Shown here: positions 34,178 to 41,812 of the stretch, one piece after another | Numbering within the stretch: the first letter of the stretch is position 1 | How the letters are laid out: every line of letters begins with the position of its first letter | From: a virus | DNA length: 64,000 nt | Direction: 5' to 3' (one strand) | IMG/VR virus record: IMGVR_UViG_3300029911_000010 | Location: 1-64,000 of that record | Notes under the pieces: model-generated | What the model saw: only the letters and a program-made list of their open reading frames with translations | The model's database searches: none | Told to the model about the DNA's origin: nothing | Position numbers and translations under genes: made by a program

Positions 34178-35101
34178 TCATACCGAACCGTAGTCCGAGC
34201 CGTAACTGCCGGCACACTCGTGCATGGAAATTTGCAATTTCTTAAGCTGCCTGAACTCATCCCATTGCTGCTTGTGCATCTGGTAGGCCGCCAGGTACTC
34301 ACGCTCCTTGTCCTTGTCGCCGACCAGCTGGCCGCCGCCCTGCAGGTTGGCTTTGTTGCGGCGGTAGTGTGCGGCGGCCATTTGATACAAATATCCAGAC
34401 GCGGCGCTGAGCCATTCCTGTTTCCACGGAAAGTTTCGGCTGTCAAATCGTAGTCTGATTCGCGGCGGCATGTCGTTGAAGTCAGCCAGGGGCTTGGTCA
34501 GGGCGATCGTCAGCTGCTCGTCGGAAAATTCCAGATCGTCCAGCAGATACTGATTCTCAACCGGCGAGGAATCGACGATGCTCATCCGCAACTCGTTGAT
34601 CGTCGGCGGCCCGTCCGTGTGCGTATACCCAGGCGTGTTGAAGCCGAACAAGCTGCGCTCGACGCTTAGCAGCCCGTCGTTGATCAGGACGATGTCGCCC
34701 TCACGCACCAGCGCCCATGACAACCGATAGATGCCACTCTGGCCGTAGATGCTGCTAGGGATTGGCGCTCGAACGACGCCGTTGGTCGCATCGATCACGC
34801 TGCCCTCGGATACCTTGATGTTTTGCGGGCCTTGATTGAAGCCGCTGAACTCAGCAATTCGCAGGATAACTTGAGTGTTCAGGCTGTCGTCGTTGTCGCT
34901 GTCGCTGAAATCGATCGAACCTGATTCGCTGACTTCGGCCGGGGTGAACAGATCCACAGGATTGCCGGTGCGGTCGCGGAAAGTCTGCTCCAGCGTTACG
35001 TTCACGCCTTCCTGGCAGATGAACGCTTTGATGCGAGTGAGAACCGGGCAGCCGTCCATGGCGGGGATGCCCGGCGTGATCACATTCAGATCTGCCGTCA
35101 A
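34178..35101 (-). CDS. Head-tail connector-like protein (307 aa)
   Basis: I prefer the TTG at 35101 because CAAGGAGG lies six bases upstream; ATGs at 35170 and 35152 have poor sites and would put this SD inside the gene. Features: acidic Ser-rich SESGSIDFSDSDNDDS, then RIAEFSGFNQGPQNI, a beta-rich middle, and a helical C-terminus (EREYLAAYQMHKQQWDEFRQ) ending in YGSDYGSV. The helical end with a YQMAAAHYRR segment is similar to gp6-type adaptor proteins in general form only. First gene of the tail block, downstream of a terminator. Confidence 0.5.
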   Translation of the reverse strand: MTADLNVITPGIPAMDGCPVLTRIKAFICQEGVNVTLEQTFRDRTGNPVDLFTPAEVSESGSIDFSDSDNDDSLNTQVILRIAEFSGFNQGPQNIKVSEGSVIDATNGVVRAPIPSSIYGQSGIYRLSWALVREGDIVLINDGLLSVERSLFGFNTPGYTHTDGPPTINELRMSIVDSSPVENQYLLDDLEFSDEQLTIALTKPLADFNDMPPRIRLRFDSRNFPWKQEWLSAASGYLYQMAAAHYRRNKANLQGGGQLVGDKDKEREYLAAYQMHKQQWDEFRQLKKLQISMHECAGSYGSDYGSV

Positions 35102-35203
35102 AGTAAGCCTCCTTGCTTGACTGAAATTCATTGTAACCGGGACTTGACTCATCCGTCCAACGCTATACACTTCCGTTGTGAATCGTTTCCCACGCCCAAC
35201 CCC

Positions 35204-35300
35204 GACGAGCCCTAGCAGCCGCTGAACGCGGTTTGTTTCGTTGCGGTTTCTTCCCTCTGCAATCCTAGCAAACTACGTCCGGCGGCTCCTGGGGCTCGTC
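35204..35300 (+). other. Structured 97-nt element directly upstream of the tRNA
   Basis: Nine bases (35204-35212, GACGAGCCC) are complementary to 35292-35300, with an inner AGCCGC/GCGGCT pairing and a small CCGC/GCGG hairpin between. The element ends five bases before the tRNA acceptor stem. It lacks a T-arm, so it is not a normal tRNA. The pairing exists on either strand; no protein is supported here. Confidence 0.4.
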
Positions 35301-35305
35301 TTCGC

Positions 35306-35378
35306 CAGGGCGTACGGTAGCGGCCAACCGGTGTGTTTCGGGAACACAAAATCGTGAGTTCGACTCTCACTGCCCTGA
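35306..35378 (+). tRNA. tRNA-Pro (anticodon CGG)
   Basis: Complete cloverleaf on the plus strand, opposite to the genes: acceptor CAGGGCG paired with TGCCCTG (one G-U), D-stem CGGT/ACCG with GG in the loop, anticodon stem TGTGT/ACACA with loop TTCGGGA (anticodon CGG at 34-36, G at 37), variable AAATC, and T-arm GTGAG-TTCGACT-CTCAC. Discriminator base A is right for proline. The CCA end is not encoded. It reads CCG, a codon that is common in the surrounding genes. Confidence 0.9.
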
Positions 35379-35390
35379 CTAACCTGATAG

Positions 35391-35420
35391 CTAAAAAAGA
35401 GCACGACCGAATGGTCGTGC
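35391..35420 (-). terminator. Rho-independent terminator after the 236-residue gene
   Basis: Minus strand: stem GCACGACC-ATTC-GGTCGTGC followed by TCTTTTTTAG. A second, 11-bp stem (35426-35456, GCCAGACCGGG) lies just upstream. Together they separate the accessory genes from the tail block and would also stop plus-strand readthrough from the tRNA. Confidence 0.8.
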
Positions 35421-35425
35421 CCATG

Positions 35426-35456
35426 GCCAGACCGGGGTGGGGAAACCCGGTCTGGC
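35426..35456. terminator. Second hairpin of the tandem terminator
   Basis: Eleven perfect base pairs (GCCAGACCGGG and its complement) close a nine-base loop. There is no T run on the plus strand, so it may only assist the adjacent minus-strand terminator or protect the 3' end of a tRNA precursor. Confidence 0.5.
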
Positions 35457-35464
35457 TGCGGTCA

Positions 35465-35487
35465 GTTTACAAAAGTTGTTTTACGGC
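35465..35487 (-). promoter_or_regulatory. Intergenic AAAACAACTTTTG motif before the tandem terminator
   Basis: Minus strand CGTAAAACAACTTTTGTAAA lies just after the 236-residue gene and upstream of the double hairpin. Confidence 0.3.
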
Positions 35488-35512
35488 TGATGAAGTTCAT
35501 GCAAACTTCACG

Positions 35513-36223
35513 TTACTGCGGATCAAACGGCTCGGGCTTGCTGACCTTGTCGTCTTCGGCCGCCATCTTCTCCGCGTACTCCTTGATGGCCTGGTTGACG
35601 GCCGCCTCGAACATGGTGACGTGCTCATCAGAGATCGCCGCCCGAATCTCGCCGTCGCTGCAGCCGTAATAGATGTCGTAACGGACAAACGCATCCGTGA
35701 ACCACTTGAGCGTATCCGGGTTGATCTTCTTGACGTCGATAGAAATAGCCAGGCCGCCCATGATGGTTTTTGCCATCTTTATACCGGGAGACACCTCTTT
35801 CAGATCCTTTTCAATCTGCTCGGCCACCCGACTGGCCACCGTGTCCTGCGCCGACTTTAACGAGCTGCGGCCCCAGCGCACCCGATCGCGGGCAGCCTCA
35901 ATCTTGCTCAGGATTTCGGCCGCAGAGTCATCCTCGTCGACTTGCAGAACGCCGAAGGGGCGGTTGGACATCATGGACATCATCGATCCGAATATCGTTT
36001 CCATCAGCGCCCCGACCGGATCGTCGCTGTCGGCTTTCTCGCTTTCCGCCGGAACGTTCGGGTCAGCCACCAAGACGGTAACCTCCATGTGGTAGGTGAA
36101 ATGTTTAATAACCTGCACGAGATATCGACGGTCCTGCCTGCTCTTGACGACAACCGAGTCGCCGTCCTTGAGCTTGTTGATGAGTTGATCCAAATTGTCC
36201 GACATGTTGAACTGGTAAATCAT
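35513..36223 (-). CDS. Unknown cytoplasmic protein (236 aa)
   Basis: ATG at 36223 with CGGAGATATGTC upstream. The first 60 residues look like a small beta barrel (DGDSVVVKSRQDRRYLVQVI). A Met/Asp-rich linker (GALMETIFGSMMSMM) follows, then a helical region (AAEILSKIEAARDRVRWGRS, SRVAEQIEKDLKEV) and an alpha/beta C-terminal domain (DTLKWFTDAFVRYDIYYGCS). No membrane segment or catalytic motif. Last gene before the tandem terminator; function unknown. Confidence 0.55.
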   Translation of the reverse strand: MIYQFNMSDNLDQLINKLKDGDSVVVKSRQDRRYLVQVIKHFTYHMEVTVLVADPNVPAESEKADSDDPVGALMETIFGSMMSMMSNRPFGVLQVDEDDSAAEILSKIEAARDRVRWGRSSLKSAQDTVASRVAEQIEKDLKEVSPGIKMAKTIMGGLAISIDVKKINPDTLKWFTDAFVRYDIYYGCSDGEIRAAISDEHVTMFEAAVNQAIKEYAEKMAAEDDKVSKPEPFDPQ

Positions 36224-36311
36224 GACATATCTCCGAGAGTGAAAGTCAAAAAGTGACCGGGCGGCGCTCGCTCACCGCCCGGTCCACACAACACAAGGCA
36301 TTTCGCTGAAA

Positions 36312-37328
36312 CTACTTGGCCGATGCAACGGTCACATTACCCGGATGCACCGCAAACACGTGGGTGGCGTACAGGTCGGCCGACTTGTCCGGCAGCGTCA
36401 CTGGAGTATCCATGTTGACCATGGACGCCCACACTGACTTGTCGACAACACCGGCATCCATCCAGGCCGGATACGTCGAAGGCAGCACCACGCTGTCGCC
36501 TTCACGCCACTTGTCGAGGGTGTCAACCAAAGCTTCGGGGACGACTTTGGTAAATCCGTGTTCATCGGCGACGTACTTGACCACGCCACGGCTGGAGCTG
36601 GAAAACCATCCACGAGAGTACACGCGGATCACCGCAAAGCGATGCGGCGTGGTATCGTGAAACAAATCGAATGCCGAGCTGATGCTGGCGCTGCTGCCGA
36701 ACGTACCGAAGGTGAACACGCAGCAAATCGCCCCGATCGCCAGCGCTGCCATGGTCCAGCTGAGACTTTGGCGAAAGCCCCGGCCACGACCGACAAAGAA
36801 ACCACCCAGCAGCACGAACTGCGCCAAGACCGCCAGCAAGATGACCGTGCCCCGGAACACCGGGCCGAACATGGCTCCGAAGATACAGAAGAACAGCACG
36901 AACACGATCGACGCGATCACCGCGTTGCGCATTCGAGCGAAGAACGAAAAGCGCGGGCCGAACAGGTGGTCAGCGATGTTGGATGCAGTGTCGTAGCCGC
37001 TGACGGCCCGGTGACGGCCAGCGGGCGAAACGGGGGGATCGACCGGAACTTCGGTGCCGCTGGTACGGTAATCGTCGGGCGTGACCGGCTCCGAGACTGG
37101 TTCGACGGTGTCGGCGTCGAGAATGGACGGATCGCGGTCGGCGTCCGTGCGGATAGTTCGCTGGCGCACCTGGGGTCGGGCGGGCAGCACCGTGCGGGTC
37201 GGCGGGGCGGGCTCGAAGCCGCCCTGGTCAGACGTGCCAGTCTGTTGTCGGGCAACGGCGTCGGACAAGGCATCTCCGAGACGTGAAGGACCAATTTCCG
37301 GGTTTCCCGGATTGTTAGAACGTGCCAC
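36312..37328 (-). CDS. Membrane protein with a disordered N-terminus (338 aa)
   Basis: Start is the GTG at 37328, with AAAGGAGCACGTT directly before it; the ATG at 37373 would enclose this site. Residues 1-125 are polar, Pro- and Thr-rich and likely disordered. Three hydrophobic segments follow at about residues 132-155 (AVIASIVFVLFFCIFGAMF), 158-178 (TVILLAVLAQFVLLGGFFVG) and 190-208 (LSWTMAALAIGAICCVFTF). The C-terminal 130 residues form a soluble domain (RFAVIRVYSRGWFSSS, DKWREGDSVVLPS). It may act at the host membrane, for example in lysis control or superinfection exclusion, but no family was recognised. Confidence 0.6.
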   Translation of the reverse strand: MARSNNPGNPEIGPSRLGDALSDAVARQQTGTSDQGGFEPAPPTRTVLPARPQVRQRTIRTDADRDPSILDADTVEPVSEPVTPDDYRTSGTEVPVDPPVSPAGRHRAVSGYDTASNIADHLFGPRFSFFARMRNAVIASIVFVLFFCIFGAMFGPVFRGTVILLAVLAQFVLLGGFFVGRGRGFRQSLSWTMAALAIGAICCVFTFGTFGSSASISSAFDLFHDTTPHRFAVIRVYSRGWFSSSSRGVVKYVADEHGFTKVVPEALVDTLDKWREGDSVVLPSTYPAWMDAGVVDKSVWASMVNMDTPVTLPDKSADLYATHVFAVHPGNVTVASAK

Positions 37329-37392
37329 AACGTGCTCCTTTCGAGAGCAGAAGGTGATGAGACCTTTTTCCACCGGAACATCCGGCGGAGAG

Positions 37393-38490
37393 TTATTTGA
37401 CGAGGTAGTCAGCCTGTACGATCTGGCTGACTCCGTTTCCGGTGAGCTTCACCGAATGACAGCTGTACGGGTTGAGTTCGTTGAAGCTGGCTAGGCGGGC
37501 GACGGCCTTGTCTTCTCGACAGACCAGGTGGCCTTTGGACCGCCAGGCGGGCATGTGGTTCGTGCTGATCGAGCAGGGCATTGTGCGATACAAGATTCGT
37601 CGCAGCGCACGGGCAGCCGGGATGCCTGGAATCGGCCCGGTGAACGACAACTCAAGGAAGTTGTTTTCCCATTCCGGATTGCGGCCGGTTATGCCCAGAT
37701 GAATCCGAGTCAGTGCGCCGGCGAAATACCGGGCCAGCCGCATTATATGATCTTCCCGATTGGCCAGCGGGTACAGCTTCTCGTACTGTTTGAGATAATA
37801 GCCGATCGTATCTTCGCTGATCGGCTGCGACCAGCCATACCGCTTGAGATCATTGATCACGTTGACATTGGTCGGCAACAGAACGTGTCGTTCCATCAGC
37901 GGCAGCAAAGAATCGGCCGTAGTGCTGAACGTCGTCTCGCTGACCTTGCTGCTTTCCTTGAAAGGCACGACGAACGATAAGCCCAGGATCTTAACCAGGT
38001 TTTCAAACCCGGCGGTGTACAGTGCCGCATCCTTGCGGGCTTGCTCGGCTCTCTCGTAAAACAGGTGCGGAGCAGACACGTCTTCCAACCTGACGACAGC
38101 CTGAATGCCGCCAGAGTAGTAAGGCTGTACCCGATCTTGTAAACACTTAAGCGTCTTGAGCGCCATAAGCTCGGCGACATCCACGCCGGAGCCGTCCGGC
38201 TTTTCAGAACCCCAAGGCACCAAAAATGGAATAGGCCGAAACTCTGTCATCGAAGAGCTGATGACGTTGCGAATGGCCACAATCGATTCAGGACTGGGGC
38301 GGGGGCCGTACCGCACCTGTCCGGATGAGATGATCGCATCGGTGACAAGATCAAGCCTCTCACTGTGAGAGATCTTGTTGATGTTTGGAAACTCGCTGAT
38401 CAGAAACTGTCTGATCAAAGGCGAGTACGGATCATCGAACGATGTTTCGATGTCGTAGTATCCCGAACGTGATGAGCATTCCGAGGGCAT
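37393..38490 (-). CDS. Unknown soluble protein, possibly an enzyme (365 aa)
   Basis: Start ATG at 38490 with AAAGGATCGAAT upstream; an overlapping ATG at 38505 is the alternative. Segments such as FRPIPFLVPWGSEKPDGSGV, then DVAELMALKTLKCLQDRVQP and AVVRLEDVSAPHLFYERAEQ give an alternating alpha/beta pattern like a Rossmann-type enzyme. The order (basic residue after a Pro-rich strand, AELxAL helix, then a strand ending in an acidic residue) faintly recalls the isocyanide synthase (PvcA/DIT1) family, but key residues cannot be confirmed. Neighbours are a membrane protein and a small unknown protein. Confidence 0.5.
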   Translation of the reverse strand: MPSECSSRSGYYDIETSFDDPYSPLIRQFLISEFPNINKISHSERLDLVTDAIISSGQVRYGPRPSPESIVAIRNVISSSMTEFRPIPFLVPWGSEKPDGSGVDVAELMALKTLKCLQDRVQPYYSGGIQAVVRLEDVSAPHLFYERAEQARKDAALYTAGFENLVKILGLSFVVPFKESSKVSETTFSTTADSLLPLMERHVLLPTNVNVINDLKRYGWSQPISEDTIGYYLKQYEKLYPLANREDHIMRLARYFAGALTRIHLGITGRNPEWENNFLELSFTGPIPGIPAARALRRILYRTMPCSISTNHMPAWRSKGHLVCREDKAVARLASFNELNPYSCHSVKLTGNGVSQIVQADYLVK

Positions 38491-38501
38491 ATTCGATCCT
38501 T

Positions 38502-38726
38502 TCATGTTTGACTAAGTTCGATCATCTTCGCCGCAATTGCGCTCAGCGTGTCAGCGGAGTAGCGGTTGGCTTCCGGATATCCGTCGTTAGGTTTATGTAG
38601 AAAATAAAAATAAACGCTCCCTTCGTATCGCCAGATCTCGCCGAGCAATACGTGCGATTGCAGCCACACGGCAATGACGACGATGTCTTTCGGATCGCCG
38701 GCAAACACGAGTTCAAATTCAGGCAT
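38502..38726 (-). CDS. Small unknown protein (74 aa)
   Basis: ATG at 38726 with AGAGGAGAAGA upstream. MPEFELVFAGDPKDIVVIAV and GEIWRYEGSVYFYFLHKP make an alternating beta sheet pattern with a helical end (ADTLSAIAAKMIELS). The stop lies inside the start region of the 365-residue gene. No family was recognised. Confidence 0.55.
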   Translation of the reverse strand: MPEFELVFAGDPKDIVVIAVWLQSHVLLGEIWRYEGSVYFYFLHKPNDGYPEANRYSADTLSAIAAKMIELSQT

Positions 38727-38973
38727 TCTTCTCCTCTGATGATGAGAACAAGGAACAGTAGGACTTGGGACCCGTGACAACCGGAACGTCCGGTGGTCAG
38801 TTCCTTAGGCCGGCGGGATCTCATCCTCCCGCCGGCTCCCTCGGAGTTTGCAGCCCTGGTCTACTCGCTGGCCAAGGCTGCGGGTTGTGAAAGCGCCGCG
38901 ACAACAATCAAGCTGTCGCGGCGAAGCGTCGCTATTGATCAGGCGGCAGATGACGCATTCTGCTAGGATACTT

Positions 38974-39030
38974 TCACGCACGCACTACGACCTCGGCCGG
39001 GTCAGTGACGGTGTTAATCAGATAAGGCAT
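38974..39030 (-). CDS. Possible 18-residue peptide
   Basis: ATG at 39030 with AAGGAGTCAGTC upstream, encoding MPYLINTVTDPAEVVVRA. The strong SD and spacing are the only support. It lies just after a terminator and before the 9-bp hairpin, so it could be a leader peptide. Confidence 0.3.
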   Translation of the reverse strand: MPYLINTVTDPAEVVVRA

Positions 39031-39046
39031 GACTGACTCCTTGGGT

Positions 39047-39084
39047 GAAAAGATAAAAGAAGAAGGCCGGCGAAAGGCCGGCCT
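39047..39084 (-). terminator. Rho-independent terminator after the glycosyltransferase gene
   Basis: Stem AGGCCGGC/GCCGGCCT (39064-39084) is followed on the minus strand by TTCTTCTTTTATC. It lies about 60 bases past the stop of the glycosyltransferase-methyltransferase gene. Confidence 0.75.
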
Positions 39085-39105
39085 CGGAAAGATACTTATC
39101 CTTCA

Positions 39106-39136
39106 CTTCTTTTGACGTGTTTTGGGCCGAAATTTA
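39106..39136 (-). promoter_or_regulatory. Second copy of the TAAATTTC...CGTCAAAAGAA motif
   Basis: Minus strand: TAAATTTC, eight bases, AAACACGTCAAAAGAA, then GTGAAGG. It matches the copy at 43897-43931 at nearly all positions in the two blocks and likewise starts within a few bases of a stop codon. It precedes a terminator. Confidence 0.35.
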
Positions 39137-39140
39137 GCCC

Positions 39141-40478
39141 CTAAATCAGTCTGAAACCAGGGTACCTTTTGTCGTCTTTCAGAGCGCACATGTCAGCCCG
39201 GAGCATGACTAACTCAAGCTCGGACGCCGACCGTTTACGCTCGGGAAAGAAAAACTCATTGGGCGGGGTGATCTGCGAACATTCAGCCATGTCAAAACGG
39301 CACTGGACGCCGGGCATCTGGACGGCAAATTCCTTGTGGGTGTAGTACAGGAAGCTGTTTTTGTTGAAGCGGGTCTTGTGGTTGGGGTTCATGTCAGCCA
39401 GCAGCGGCGTGACGATCCTGGGGTCGGCGATGCGGCCGGTCATCTGACCGGCGGCGTTGGTTTCGATAATGACGCGGGGATCGGCGATGTAAGGCGTGGT
39501 GTCGGGCACCCTGACGCTCAGCCAACCGGTCGGCACCAGCGCTCGATAACAGCTGTTCATGAAACCAACCTGGTACTCCTTGGGGATCATTTCCATGACG
39601 TGACTGGCAATGATATGGCCGTAGCGGTTGGTGCCGTTGATGCCGGGCTTGTCGGGAGCCCAGCGGCCGTTGGTCCATTCCACTTCCAGATCCAGCAACG
39701 GCAGTTTACTGCGCCGGCACCATTCAGTGATTAACGGATAGAGGTAGTTACGCCGGTTGACGGCGGTTTGGGTCTGAATCGCCTGGCTGCGCAGCTTAAC
39801 GGTGTTGGAGTCATGCACGCGATACAGATAGCCGCAGTGATTGGTGTAGTGAAACTTAGCCCCAGAAATATAAGTTCGGCAGATCAGATCGTGATCGTCG
39901 CCGACGCTGAGCTTGGGATCGTGGCCGCCGGCATTGTAGTAGGCTTCCCGGCTCCAGGCCCGGACATGATCCGGAGCGAAATAGACTTCACAGAGCGACC
40001 GGGGTGTGATGTCAAACATCCGGGTGGCGATGTAGCGGATGCCGTAAAACTCCACCGGGTAGTTCTCCCAGCCGTAGGCCGTGCTGTAGCCCCAGGTCTC
40101 GATTGACTCGTCATGCCGCAGGAACACTGCCACGTCGCTGTAGACGAAGCCAGCGCCGCCGGCGATGCCCTCGGCGACCTTGGCCAGGGTGTCGGGGGTG
40201 AGCAGATCGTCGTGGTCCATCTCCAGAAAGGCGTCGCCCTTGCATAGGTCGCAGGCTTCGGCCTTGAGGGCTCCGATATTATCGCTGTTGCACTGGCTGT
40301 CGAAGACCTTGATGCGCTCGTCATCCAGGTTCAGCTTCTGCCCCTTGGCCGGGCCATTTAGCACGATAACCCATTCCCAGGTGGGATAGTTCTGCAGCTT
40401 GATGGCGTCGTAGACGTCGTTGAGAAACTTTGGGTTGTTGGTTGGCGTAAACAGGCTGATCAAAGGTTTGTTTGTCAC
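39141..40478 (-). CDS. Family 2-type glycosyltransferase fused to a methyltransferase-like domain (445 aa)
   Basis: The GTG at 40478 touches the previous stop (TAGTG). Residues 1-240 follow the GT-A plan: PLISLFTPTNNPKFL, YPTWEWVIVLNGP, DNIGALKAEAC and an acidic metal site FLEMDHDDLLTP, then DDHDLICRTYISGAKFHY. The C-terminal half (about 280-400) has YGHIIASHVMEMIPKEYQVG and LVPTGWLSVRVPDT, the signature of class I (type 11) methyltransferases where a late strand reads LxPGGxLxxxxPD; the glycine-rich SAM loop is not evident, so the domain may be degenerate. Likely decorates a virion or host-surface glycan, or phage DNA. A terminator follows. Confidence 0.75.
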   Translation of the reverse strand: MTNKPLISLFTPTNNPKFLNDVYDAIKLQNYPTWEWVIVLNGPAKGQKLNLDDERIKVFDSQCNSDNIGALKAEACDLCKGDAFLEMDHDDLLTPDTLAKVAEGIAGGAGFVYSDVAVFLRHDESIETWGYSTAYGWENYPVEFYGIRYIATRMFDITPRSLCEVYFAPDHVRAWSREAYYNAGGHDPKLSVGDDHDLICRTYISGAKFHYTNHCGYLYRVHDSNTVKLRSQAIQTQTAVNRRNYLYPLITEWCRRSKLPLLDLEVEWTNGRWAPDKPGINGTNRYGHIIASHVMEMIPKEYQVGFMNSCYRALVPTGWLSVRVPDTTPYIADPRVIIETNAAGQMTGRIADPRIVTPLLADMNPNHKTRFNKNSFLYYTHKEFAVQMPGVQCRFDMAECSQITPPNEFFFPERKRSASELELVMLRADMCALKDDKRYPGFRLI

Positions 40479-40675
40479 TAGATCACCAGATGAATCTTTG
40501 TTTGAGACAGATCGGCGGGAAGATCGCATTGCAAGTCGACGTGAAGGATCTGCCCGTCGTATTCCATGTCCTGAATTTTTACGTCGACGCCGTACAGCGT
40601 TTTAATCAAATGACAGCGCAGAATCAACCACAGGACAGCGTCGCCAACGGTAGCTTGAGGTTCTGATTCAAACAT
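40478..40675 (-). CDS. Small unknown protein with a duplicated 5' end (65 aa)
   Basis: MFESEPQATVGDAVLWLILR, then LYGVDVKIQDMEYDGQILHV; an alpha/beta small protein coupled to the glycosyltransferase (stop and start share bases). A 59-base tandem duplication carries its start codon and first 13 codons, so a second ATG lies 59 bases upstream in another frame. No clear SD is seen before either ATG (CACTCATCGCT). Confidence 0.5.
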   Translation of the reverse strand: MFESEPQATVGDAVLWLILRCHLIKTLYGVDVKIQDMEYDGQILHVDLQCDLPADLSQTKIHLVI

Positions 40676-40755
40676 AGCGATGAGTGTAACAAGACGGCGT
40701 CGCCAACGGTAGCTTGAGGTTCTGATTCAAACATAGCGATGAGTGTAACAAGACG
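40638..40755 (-). repeat. 59-bp perfect tandem duplication over a gene start
   Basis: Bases 40638-40696 and 40697-40755 are identical. Each copy contains the same ATG and 13 codons of the 65-residue gene plus its 18-base leader. Since 59 is not a multiple of three, the upstream ATG reads a different frame after the junction. The second copy ends exactly at a hairpin (40755-40782). Confidence 0.9.
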
Positions 40756-40782
40756 GCGAGCCTGACCGAAGCCAGGCTCGCC
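40755..40782 (-). terminator. 10-bp hairpin after the 125-residue gene
   Basis: GGCGAGCCTG and its complement enclose GCTTCGGT in the minus-strand RNA; GTCTTGTT follows, a weak T run. A further stem with a TTCG tetraloop (GGGC-TTCG-GCCC) lies about 40 bases upstream, near 40825-40840. Confidence 0.55.
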
Positions 40783-40858
40783 GGGTGCGTCCATGCACTA
40801 TACAAGGCAGCGTCGTGCCGCCAGGCCCTGGGCCGAAGCCCAAAGCTCTAAGCTTCCC

Positions 40859-41236
40859 TTAAGCGGCCACTTGGACGTCGTCGCTGTCCGACGTGTCCCA
40901 GCAGGGGTTGGCCCCTGCCAGCGTGCCGTTGTTGAGAGTCAGCATCTTACTGGCACCGCTGGTCAGGTCGACCATGATCGGTGTCGGTGTGCTGATGATG
41001 GTGATGTCTCCCCGATCGATCGCGTCGGCGAATGCCTGGTGCTGCCGTCGAGCAGTCGAGCGGTCGGGACCCTGCCCGATGGCCTCAAGGATGTTGCCGA
41101 ACACGCTGTACTGCTCGTTGTTGGCGAGCTTGACGCCGTGCGGCGGAAGGAACCCGAAATTGCGTTCCTGGCCGCAGGTATTCTGTACCGTGCTGGTCAG
41201 GCAAGATTTGTCGAAATGTCCGGATCGTTCACTCAT
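40859..41236 (-). CDS. Unknown protein (125 aa)
   Basis: Start ATG at 41236 after TCAGGAGAATTACA. MSERSGHFDKSCLTSTVQNT is followed by GFLPPHGVKLANNEQYSVFG and a C-terminal beta segment (DITIISTPTPIMVDLTSG). An Asp/Ser end (TSDSDDVQVAA). The length, lack of enzyme motifs and a strong SD suggest an abundant small structural protein such as a head decoration or tail component; not recognised. Confidence 0.5.
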   Translation of the reverse strand: MSERSGHFDKSCLTSTVQNTCGQERNFGFLPPHGVKLANNEQYSVFGNILEAIGQGPDRSTARRQHQAFADAIDRGDITIISTPTPIMVDLTSGASKMLTLNNGTLAGANPCWDTSDSDDVQVAA

Positions 41237-41322
41237 TGTAATTCTCCTGATTTCAAAGTTCGCAGGCAACCACCGGCGGATAAATTTGAGCCCAAACTCC
41301 GCCGGCAGTCGCCATCGATTCG

Positions 41323-41769
41323 TTAAGCCCGTGCAGCGGGCTGTTGATATTGCGTGGCTTGGGCTGCCTTGATCGTCAGGATCGAGTTGTAGAGCAGCGG
41401 GTTCTGCGCCAGACTGGCGGCAGCCTGCTTAACTGCAACGGCGTGCTCCTGGGTGGCGGCGGCCTTCGTCCGGCCATTCATGCCGTTGGCGCTCATGTAG
41501 CCGTCCAGCTCGGCGATCATCTTGCCGAACGGACTGGGATTGGCGGCAGCGGCTTGCTTCTGGTAGCGGGGGTCTTCTTCGATGGTTCGCAGGCGGGAAG
41601 CCAGGTCCAGGAGTTCCTGGGCCTGAATCTGGTCAGCAGGGGCGATGCCGGCGCTGGCCAGCTTGCTGAAAAATACTTCAGCGCTGACGTTGGTGAAAAG
41701 AGTGTTGTAGGCCGTCTGGAAGTCGGGAAGGGCCGGGGTCGATGCTTGGGCTTGAGTTTGGGCAGACAC
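41323..41769 (-). CDS. Ala/Gln-rich helical protein with capsid-type leader (148 aa)
   Basis: Start GTG at 41769, six bases after GGAGG. Helical throughout (TQAQASTPALPDFQTAYNTL, ADQIQAQELLDLASRLRTIE, EHAVAVKQAAASLAQNPLLY). Its leader shares the CC-AAGGAT-GG hairpin and CACGGAGGA site with the major capsid gene, so it may be expressed like capsid genes and could be a capsid accessory or internal protein. No family was recognised. Confidence 0.55.
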   Translation of the reverse strand: MSAQTQAQASTPALPDFQTAYNTLFTNVSAEVFFSKLASAGIAPADQIQAQELLDLASRLRTIEEDPRYQKQAAAANPSPFGKMIAELDGYMSANGMNGRTKAAATQEHAVAVKQAAASLAQNPLLYNSILTIKAAQATQYQQPAARA

Positions 41770-41793
41770 GATAGTCCTCCGTGACAAGTTACA

Positions 41794-41812
41794 GGCCCGA
41801 TCCTTTCAGGCC
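41794..41812 (-). promoter_or_regulatory. Leader hairpin with AAGGAT loop (148-residue gene)
   Basis: GGCCTG-AAAGGAT-CGGGCC, six pairs with one G-U, lies 25 bases before the GTG start and just ahead of GTCACGGAGGA. The same loop and following SD phrase occur before the major capsid gene and its upstream neighbour. Confidence 0.5.

Larger units (their letters stand above)
38727..39140. other. 414-base region of hairpins with one possible 18-codon ORF
   Basis: No ordinary gene. It holds, from left, a 10-bp stem at 38809-38836 (GCCGGCGGGA), a 9-bp stem at 38895-38922 (GCCGCGACA), a tiny ORF at 38974-39030, a terminator at 39047-39084 and a recurring motif at 39106-39136. This density of structure suggests a regulatory or RNA-processing region. 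Confidence 0.6.

Noticed and set aside
35144-35169. Plus-strand promoter for the tRNA (TTGACT and TATACA)
   Set aside because: The spacing is only 14 bases, too short for a convincing sigma70 promoter.
35212-35424. 70-codon minus-strand frame across the tRNA
   Set aside because: It reads through the tRNA in antisense and two hairpins; the VRVELT phrase is a common artefact of reading tRNA T-arms.
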